Part shown: positions 57,667 to 64,000 of the stretch, in pieces
How the letters are laid out: each line of letters begins with the position of its first letter
How positions within the stretch are numbered: position 1 is the stretch's first letter
Assembly: GCA_032209605.1 (NCBI GenBank)
Contig: JASFXZ010000035.1
Location: forward strand, 6,363,748-6,427,747
DNA from: Mactromeris polynyma
Taxonomy: Eukaryota > Mollusca > Bivalvia > Venerida > Mactridae
Direction of reading: 5' to 3'
DNA: 64,000 nt
Notes under the pieces: generated by a model
The model's input: the letters and a program-made list of their open reading frames with translations, nothing else
Told to the model about the DNA's origin: nothing
Databases searched by the model: none
Position numbers and translations under genes: made by a program

Positions 57667-57989
57667 GTTGTCGTTCGTCACTTGATCAATTTATTTCATG
57701 CGATGTACCATCAATAGCGCCGACTGCCCATGGAATAGTTAGCCAGGCATTAGTACATACACGTATATACCATCACATGAAATTATCTTGAGAAAACCCC
57801 CTATTTTAATCTGATGTCCACATCCGACTTAGCTGCAAAACTCTATTAATAACTAATACACTTATTACGTATTATATTATTGTCCAGGTAAGGAAAATAT
57901 CATAAATATTTTAAGAGCAAAAATGATTGTCTATAATCAAATGTGTCTTGATCAATGTAGTTTAAATCCGTACGAGCGGGATATTGATT
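57667..57989. other. AT-rich DNA, nothing recognised
   Basis: No repeat edge or open frame worth calling. Confidence 0.45.
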
Positions 57990-58440
57990 ATTCATTTGAA
58001 ATAAACGAGAGGTGATTCACAAGTTTTGAAACACTTTTATTCGATCTATAAATGGCACATAATAACAATTTCATTGCAACAAATGTTCTATTTGGGATCC
58101 AGGGCCACGACTCCAGGGTCTTGTTGATTACAGATTGCTCCAGATTCTGCCATTCGTTCCACAACGCTCGTTTAAGGTCTGCCAAAATTTAGATTTTCCG
58201 CTTCTGTAACGTCTTTTAAGGATCCTCCAAATAACAATAACTAATGGGGCGGCATCCGAACATTTAGGCATCCACTTGTGATATAACATGCCCTTAATTT
58301 GATAACATGGAAACATTCTTGGGACATCCTTTGTAATTAATTGCTTTAGAAATGTTTCTACATATAACTGAGAATTAACCTTTTCGATCATTTAGGGGTA
58401 ACCGTAATCTCGGTTTTGCCGTTGAACCTAACTCCGGCCG
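57990..58440 (-). pseudogene. Tc1/mariner-type transposase, C-terminal half (minus)
   Basis: Minus strand: SAGVRFNGKTEI (about 58420), EKVNSQLYVETFLKQLITKD (about 58380), then decayed sequence, and DLKRALWNEWQNLEQSVINK, TLESWPWIPNRTFVAMK (about 58180-58060). These match the middle and end of IS630/Tc1-group transposases, in which KVN-x-x-Y and a closing L-K-x-A-L-x-x-E-W precede the terminal SMPRR-like motif. Several frameshifts lie between 58160 and 58300. The D-A-PAH and SPDLNP boxes are unrecognisable. The CGAGAGGTGATTCACAAGTT near 58006 may be the element end. Confidence 0.65.
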
Positions 58441-58589
58441 ATCATGAAGCCTGGTGCAAACGCATCGCGTTGAACACAATTTCAGTTTTGAATGATCGTC
58501 GTGCCCTTTACGGATGTAGCAAACTTATCTACGATCATAGACTACACCCAAGTAAAGCATTGCAAAGGATGATGCATTGTTGGTAGTGA

Positions 58590-58856
58590 CAAGCCCAAGA
58601 CAGGGCCATATCGGAGAACACCCAAAACGTCAACATCTGACGTTATTCGTAAATTTGCCATGATGATCAAAAGGGTGAATCCAACGACGCAGCGTGAAAT
58701 GTCAAACTAACTAGGGGTGTCTCAGTTAACCGTACAAAGAATCTTCAAAACTTTTCTGCAAACAAAACTGCGAAAAAAGTGCAATGTTCACAAGCTCAGT
58801 GCATCTCAAATTGAAAAAAGACGTCAACGTTCATGGCAGCTTCATAAGCTTGTATA
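58590..58856 (+). pseudogene. Tc1/mariner-type transposase, N-terminal half (plus)
   Basis: Plus strand: GPYRRTPKTSTSDVIRKFAM then TTQREMSN, a stop, LGVSQLTVQRIFKTFLQTKL and KCNVHKLSASQIEKRRQRSW, ending at 58856 where the 139-bp satellite begins. This is the paired helix-turn-helix region and the K-x-x-K-x-H-x-L-S-x-x-Q linker of Tc1/mariner-group transposases. It points the opposite way from the C-terminal half at 57990-58440, so one part has been inverted. Confidence 0.65.
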
Positions 58857-60215
58857 TTCCTATAAGAGTCGGTAATACTGAAATCAGTATTGAAATCGGC
58901 CTCACCAGTTGGGATATATATCGATGCTTATATCTGACTTAATTTGTTGTTTGTAACATTGAAATCGGCCCCACCCGTTAGGAAATTTAAACAAACTCAA
59001 CATGTGTCACTATCTGTTCACAATAAGATAATAAATACTGATGGATGCTCACTTCATTTGGAAGTAGTATTTCATTCGGCCTCACCCGTTGGGATTTTGG
59101 AAAGTGATTGATAGGCGCTTTATTTGGAAGTTGTACTAAAATCGGCCTCACCCAATGGGCAATATATAACAGCTTGTATATTCCTATAAGAGTTGGTAAT
59201 ACTGAAATCGGCCTCACCCGTTGGGAAATACATGAAAAGTTGTACCTTAGTTACGTTATTGGTGAGCAGTATTGAAATCGGCCTCACCCGTTGGGATATA
59301 TATCGAAGCTTATATCTGACTTTATTTGTTGTTTGTAATATTGAAATCGGCCTCACCCGTTGGAAAATACATGAAAAGTTGTACCTTAGTTACGTTATTG
59401 GTGAGCAGTTTTGAAATAGGCCTCACCCGTTGGGATATATATCGAAGCTTATATCTGACTTTATTTGTTGTTTGTAATATTGAAATCGGCCTCACCCGTT
59501 GGGAAATACATGAAAAGTTGTATCTTAGTTACGTTATTGGTGAGCAATATTGAAATAGGCCTCACCCGTTGGGATATATATCGAAGCTTATATCTGACTT
59601 TATTTGTTGTTTGTAATATTGAAATCGGCCTCACCCGTTGGGAAATACATGAAAAGTTGTACCTTAGTTACGTTATTGGTGAGCAGTTTTGAAATAGGCC
59701 TCACCCGTTGGGATATATATCGAAGCTTATATCTGACTTTATTTGTTGTTTGTAATATTGAAATCGGCCTCACCCGTTGGGAAATACATGAAAAGTTGTA
59801 TCTTAGTTACGTTATTGGTGAGCAATATTGAAATAGGCCTCACCCGTTGGGATAGATATCGAAGCTTATATCTGACTTTATTTGTTGTTTGTAATATTGA
59901 AATCGGCCTCACCCGTTGGGAAATACATGAAAAGTTGTACCTTAGTTACGTTATTGGTGAGCAGTTTTGAAATCGGCCTCACCCGTTGGGATATATATCG
60001 AAGCCTATATCTGACTTTATTTGTTGTTTGTAATATTGAAATCGGCCTCACCCGTTGGGAAATACATGAAAAGTTGTATCTTAGTTACGTTATTTGTGAG
60101 CAATATTGAAATAGGCCTCACCCGTTGGGATAGATATCGAAGCTTATATCTGACTTTATTTGTTGTTTGTAATATTGAAATCGGCCTCATCCGTTAGGAA
60201 ATACATTGTATCTGA
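58849..60215. repeat. 139-bp dimeric satellite (GGCCTCACCCGTTGGGA)
   Basis: Each 139-bp unit holds two related halves of about 70 and 69 bp, one with AATACATGAAAAGTTGTACC and the other with ATATATATCGAAGCTTATAT, both opening TTGAAATCGGCCTCACCCGT or a close variant. From 59326 the period is exact. Alternating GCAGTTTTG and GCAATATTG forms make a 278-bp super-period. Copies decay towards both edges, and single degenerate units (for example CGGCCTCACCAGTTGAGAAA near 60806) persist to about 60860. Plus frames of 75 codons repeating every 139 bp are satellite products. Confidence 0.96.
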
Positions 60216-61092
60216 GTATATTGGACACTGAAATGTAACAGTAATAATATTATTCACTATTTATTATGGTATAAAAACACGGCTTCAAGTGTTTTCAAAT
60301 TAAACAAAAACGTATGTGCACACTTCAATTGTTGTCAGTATTGAAAAGGGTCTCAGTTGTATACATGTATTACACTTTAACTATCATGAGTGAAGGTCTC
60401 ATACCAAAGACGTACACTTAGCACACATTCATTCCCTTTACATCGCAAAGTGGTGATTATTTACCAAATAAACTTCAGTCATTTAGTATTTATATACTGC
60501 TTAAAAAATGCTCTTCATCGGCGACTATCGTTAGATAGAAATAAAACGTTGTTTCAAACTCGGGTTAAATATTGAACAAGATCTTACTCGTTGGAAATAA
60601 ATGCTTCTCATGAAAAAGTAATTTGTATCTTAAATTCGAATTTTAGATGCGTTGATTGCAAAAACAACTTTTAAGTGATATCTTTCATATTATTGAATCA
60701 TTTAACAATCAATACTTGATTGAAAACTATTCTATAAGAAGAGGATGCCTTTTTACTTTTTACCATTAAGCTACAATTCCAAACTATCTATCCAGTAGGC
60801 GTTCCGGCCTCACCAGTTGAGAAATTAAATATGTAAATCGGCCTCAACGGTTGAGATTTAGATACACCCCATTCATGCAGTGTATAAACTTGTTCAAGCC
60901 GTATAGACAGTATATAATACATTGTTCAATTGACGTACAGTGTCTTGCATACTTTTTGTTTTCAATGAGTGTCTAGCAACACAGGTAGTAAAATATTAAT
61001 TAATACTTTCCCTCATTAACTCAGACTGACATAACATTTTACTTCCAACTTTCTTGATATCAAAAACCAATATAAAGGTCTAATATTGTAAT
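60216..61092. other. satellite fringe, then AT-rich DNA
   Basis: Isolated degenerate relatives of the 139-bp satellite at about 60340, 60570 and 60805-60850. No other feature was seen. Confidence 0.5.
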
Positions 61093-61098
61093 TTTATT
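61093..61098 (-). terminator. AATAAA poly(A) signal
   Basis: On the minus strand AATAAA lies 97 nt past the stop codon at 61195-61197, a usual distance for a 3' UTR. Confidence 0.45.
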
Positions 61099-61194
61099 TC
61101 CTTCATTCCATTGTAGTTATTTTGGTAAACATTTATAGAAAAGCAATGAATAACAAGTACAAATACAGTAATATTTCTTCTCAAAAATACACAT

Positions 61195-61486
61195 CTACAA
61201 ATTCAAAAGTTTTTTATCTTCCCACAATCCAGTATAATCATTGTCTCTCTGAATGTATACAACATCTCGAATCAAGTCACATTTTATCACAGATCTATGC
61301 TTTCTGTATTCATTTAACGTCTTTTCCGCATGGTCACATGTTGTATGTTCTAGTCTCTCGAAAAGGCGACTTTTACAACTGTCATAAATATCTGAGGCAA
61401 AAATAGTGGACAGGGTATACCAGTCATCTTGGTATGCGACATCAACATAGGAGTCAGGGTTCTCACTTGGATTTGGATTTGCGTCC
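61195..61486 (-). CDS. candidate terminal exon of a minus-strand gene
   Basis: A pyrimidine-rich acceptor (ATATTTCTTCCCAG) ends at 61487. The frame is then open for 96 codons: RDANPNPSENPDSYVDVAYQ, DDWYTLSTIFASDIYDSCKS, RLFERLEHTTCDHAEKTLNE, YRKHRSVIKCDLIRDVVYIQ and onward to TAG at 61195-61197, with AATAAA beyond. The composition is hydrophilic and balanced, unlike the AT-driven frames elsewhere, and four Cys are present. I do not recognise the family. It needs an upstream exon leaving two bases. The 62002-62206 exon leaves one with its best donor (two only with a weaker AC|GTGTTT donor), so another exon or alternative splicing is required. Confidence 0.45.
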
Positions 61487-61581
61487 CTGGGAAGAAATAT
61501 GAGTCCAAAAATCATAGGAGTCTAGTATAATTCAATTTGGGGCAGTAAGTGGATGACTTGATTGTGGATGAAATTCATCAA

Positions 61582-61622
61582 TTATCCCTTTATCTTCTTC
61601 ACTGGATTTAAACCGCTGTCAT
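61582..61622 (-). CDS. candidate alternative terminal exon
   Basis: The acceptor TTTGTCTATTTTAG ends at 61623. Joining its first two bases to the single base left by the 62002 donor gives an in-phase end NDSGLNPVKKIKG and TAA at 61582-61584, for a predicted 81-residue protein. The phase agrees exactly, but the exon is short. Another frame (RFKSSEEDKGIIDEFHPQSS and onward) also looks protein-like, so which is used is unknown. Confidence 0.3.
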
Positions 61623-62001
61623 CTAAAATAGACAAATTTGAAACATTGTCATAAATTATCCGAAAATTGTGACTATCCGAAGTTGGTACAATCGAACAAA
61701 TCTGGGTCATGATCAATCAGTGTTACTCGTTTAAAATGGCACTTTGATAATAATAATTAATAATAACATTAACTTAAATGTTCAAAGTAAAGTTGCTGAA
61801 GTAATATTCGAGAACTTCGATATGAGAATACTGTATTACTGAGCGTCACTCGATAGACGGATAAAGAAATTTGCAAACAAAATTGGTGATGCGAGATTCA
61901 GTAAATTAACATAGAATTTTGACACGTTTTCGCTGCATCTTAACCACATTGTTACTTCTTGCAAATGATTAATGAATGTTGGAATATAGAAAAACACGTA
62001 C

Positions 62002-62206
62002 TATTATTATCCTGTATACACTTAAAATGGTCATCTTGCCAAAAGTGAATCTCACGATTCCGCAATATTAACGCATGCAGAAAACCACAGGGATACGGCT
62101 CATAAACGGACAAATTGGATTTTCGCAAAAGAGAAATATAAATTTGCGTACGATCCCACAAGTTGCCCGGATGTTCTGGTGTCGATTCCAGAGGAACTTG
62201 AAACAT
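62002..62206 (-). CDS. candidate first coding exon of a minus-strand gene
   Basis: ATG 62206 opens 68 codons plus one base: MFQVPLESTPEHPGNLWDRT, QIYISLLRKSNLSVYEPYPC, GFLHALILRNREIHFWQDDH, FKCIQDNN, ending at donor ATA|GTACGT (62001-61996). An in-frame TGA just upstream fixes the first ATG. CpG density is high here and upstream, as expected for a transcription start. The protein has two Trp, a possible amphipathic centre and no signal peptide. No known family is recognised. It can be spliced in phase to 61622, or, with a weaker donor, to 61486. Confidence 0.4.
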
Positions 62207-62650
62207 ACCATTTAGACGTTGACCATACAGATAAGGTCATACAGATAACTAAAAATATTTTCAACAACCTTTGGGTCGGATTGATAACGCACTCGCCGAA
62301 CTTTCATACAAATTAATACGCGACTATTCGAGAAATCTCGCTCATTCGAAAATAATCAAGGAAAGCCGTCAGTATATCAAAGCTGCCGCCATTCCACTAA
62401 TTATTTATTCCTGACAAATCATACATGTAGTGTATTGATATATATAATCCCCAGTTTGGATATATACATAATAATACATTACACTCTTCAAATCTATTAT
62501 AAAATCATAAGACTTTTACGTGTACTATTTTTCATGAGGAGGAATATGATTGTGGCGGTACTTCGAGTATACTTCCGGTTGAGACGATGATAGCAAAGAG
62601 ACGCTAAAGCGCCTCAAAAATGGTGTCGTACATAAACTAGTAGACAGTTT
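62207..62650 (-). promoter_or_regulatory. CpG-richer putative promoter of the minus-strand gene
   Basis: CG dinucleotides are frequent (ACTCGCCGAAC, CGCGACTATTCG, GGCGGTACTTCGAG) compared with flanking DNA. ATGGCGGCAGC occurs on the minus strand near 62393 but its frame closes at once. No TATA element is compelling. Confidence 0.3.
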
Positions 62651-63547
62651 TCTATCAATCTTGAAATTTAGGATTTGAAATGCAGTTTTATTTAAATAAA
62701 ATTGTAATCACTGTTATATAGTGTGTGTATTGTTTTTTTCAACTTGGTTTTCTAGATATAGCACTATCTATATACTAATCACAAGCGCTAAGCTGTTGTT
62801 TCTTCTAGGTTTGCATGTGCATGCTTTTGAGGAAAATTTATCAGGTTGGGAAAAGTACATTTGTGCAGACTTATGATTTTTTCAACAAGCTTTGTAATAC
62901 TACAGTTAAACACATAAAACAAGCAGCTAACCAAAGGATTGTTAATAGTGGTTGCTTATATCACAGACGGCTGCAAATGCTGGGTTGAAATCCAAACAAA
63001 ATGTGTCTCTACATTCTCAGTATACAACTCATGACATGACATTATGAGAAAGAGCATATTGTATACTATATCTATACTATTGGTATATCTTTTCAAAGCT
63101 GGATGGACTGAGGTTTGACAGACATAGATAAAACACATGGTAATGACTCTGAATGTATTTGTTTTACATACAAAATGTACTTTTAAAACAATAACATGCT
63201 GGCTGGTATACAATTAATATTTTTGTACTATTTAAATGCTTGATAAATTATCTCATTTAGACCAATAATTTGAAAACGGTCAAGTCAATTTCTACCAAAT
63301 TATATTTCTCATATTCCTGTTTTAATTAGTTGCAATTTATATATATTGCATATAAATTTGCAATAAAGGCTTATTTTGCACTACTAAATAAATTATAACA
63401 TCAAAAATTACTGGCATTAAAATTTGATGCAATAATTTTGGCAATATAGGTCAACTTGTTAACTTTGACTACCTCATTTTTGCTCAACTTTGATCGCCGT
63501 GCAACCTCCATTTATTTGCTGCATTCTGCAGCAACTTTTGTACTTGT
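62651..63547. other. AT-rich DNA, nothing recognised
   Basis: An 85-codon minus frame (62956-63213) has no motif or splice context. No repeat edges were seen until the element at 63548. Confidence 0.45.
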
Positions 63548-64000
63548 AGATGGGTATGTTCCAGTGTTAAACCAATAAAATGTGTACGCAGTGTACAGCC
63601 TTTCGCGTCGAAGGAAAGTTTGGCTATCTAGCTAATCGGTTTTAGTTCATGTCATTTAAAGTGTAGCCGAGGTTTGTACTGATAAGTTTTAAAAATAGCG
63701 TGGCGAATCTGATTAACAAGATGGCAAGTAACGATATGACGCATTTAAAAATATACACAGATTCCGCCCGTATAGTTGTTTAAATGACCTTAAATCACTA
63801 CACATTTACAGCATCGGAATAGTTTTGGAATAATTTTGGCATGCCGACGAAACGATAGTCACTTACGTTCGATTTATTTAGTTTTTCTAGCAATTTCCAT
63901 AGTCACAGCGGCATTTCTATGACAGTGAAAGCTGTCTTACTCTATACAATGCACACTCGCATAAAAGTTTATTTACACATGTTTACTGTCCTACATTTCG
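63548..64000. mobile_element. second copy of the 51898-52659 element, inverted and cut by the window edge
   Basis: Starting at AGATGGGTATGTTCCAGTGT, this is the reverse complement of 52509 down to about 52030 at roughly three-quarters identity or better. Shared words include GTGTACGCAGTGTACA, CTATCTAGCTAATCGGTTTT, ATGACGCATTT, CAATTTCCATAGTCACAGCG and GTTTACTGTCCTACATTT. The left end lacks the outer 150 bp of copy 1. The right end is outside the window. Confidence 0.85.

Noticed and set aside
59193..60109. Series of near-identical 75-codon plus frames
   Set aside because: Spaced exactly 139 bp apart; produced by the satellite and overlapping one another.

Overview
This 64 kb window looks like nuclear DNA of an animal with a repeat-rich, AT-rich genome. 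A mollusc, most likely a bivalve, fits best. I infer this from several things seen together: many copies of the AAGGGCCATAACTC-type repeat common in bivalve DNA, tRNA-derived SINE heads, mariner and pogo-type DNA elements, a Ty3/Gypsy pol relic, and a CR1/Jockey-type LINE tail. The species cannot be named from the sequence. There are no operons, ribosome binding sites, CRISPR arrays or bacterial genes. No complete, recognisable host gene lies in the window. What coding DNA can be supported is a handful of candidate exons with splice signals plus broken transposon genes.

Layout, left to right. 1-6256 is a 34-bp satellite that keeps exact register and has higher-order structure. It abuts a 231-bp satellite (6257-9455) packed with AAAATGG/CCATTTT motifs. 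9.5-14 kb is AT-rich single-copy-like DNA with one candidate minus-strand exon (12765-12857). 14.03-15.70 kb is a 37-bp satellite. 15.8-24.1 kb is a graveyard of small mobile elements: foldback elements, two matched pogo-like MITEs, a nearly whole mariner (19470-20808) with a dead transposase, tRNA-headed SINEs, and two copies of a larger repeat at 16.4 and 21.9 kb. 24-31 kb is mostly AT-rich intron-like DNA with scattered MITEs and a candidate exon at 25922-26084.

31-36 kb holds three unrelated tandem arrays (56, 161 and about 390-510 bp units). 37.3-39.1 kb is a decayed Ty3/Gypsy pol with a 166-bp retroposon nested inside it, flanked by a 14-bp target duplication. 39.1-39.9 kb carries bivalve-type dispersed repeats that also occur near 28.0 and 21.4 kb. 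42-46.2 kb has hairpins, two MITEs with target duplications and a 186-bp tandem repeat carrying a tRNA-Thr-like sequence. The CpG-richer stretch near 44.9-45.8 kb holds the best plus-strand first-exon candidate (45164-45295), which ends in a consensus GTAAGT donor.

46-51 kb is unassigned apart from a 39-bp-stem hairpin at 49871-49955. 51.3-53.0 kb is a minus-strand LINE split by a 762-bp insertion. A second, inverted copy of that insertion runs off the right end (63548-64000). 53.7-57.6 kb interleaves a 70-bp and a 168-bp satellite with a mariner fragment. 58.0-58.86 kb holds two halves of a Tc1/mariner-type transposase in opposite orientations. 58.85-60.2 kb is a 139-bp satellite. 61.1-62.6 kb looks like the 5' and 3' ends of a small minus-strand gene, with a CpG-rich upstream region, splice signals and a poly(A) signal.

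About a quarter of the window is tandem repeat. The main biology visible is satellite expansion and nested transposition. If host genes cross the window, they do so mostly as introns.
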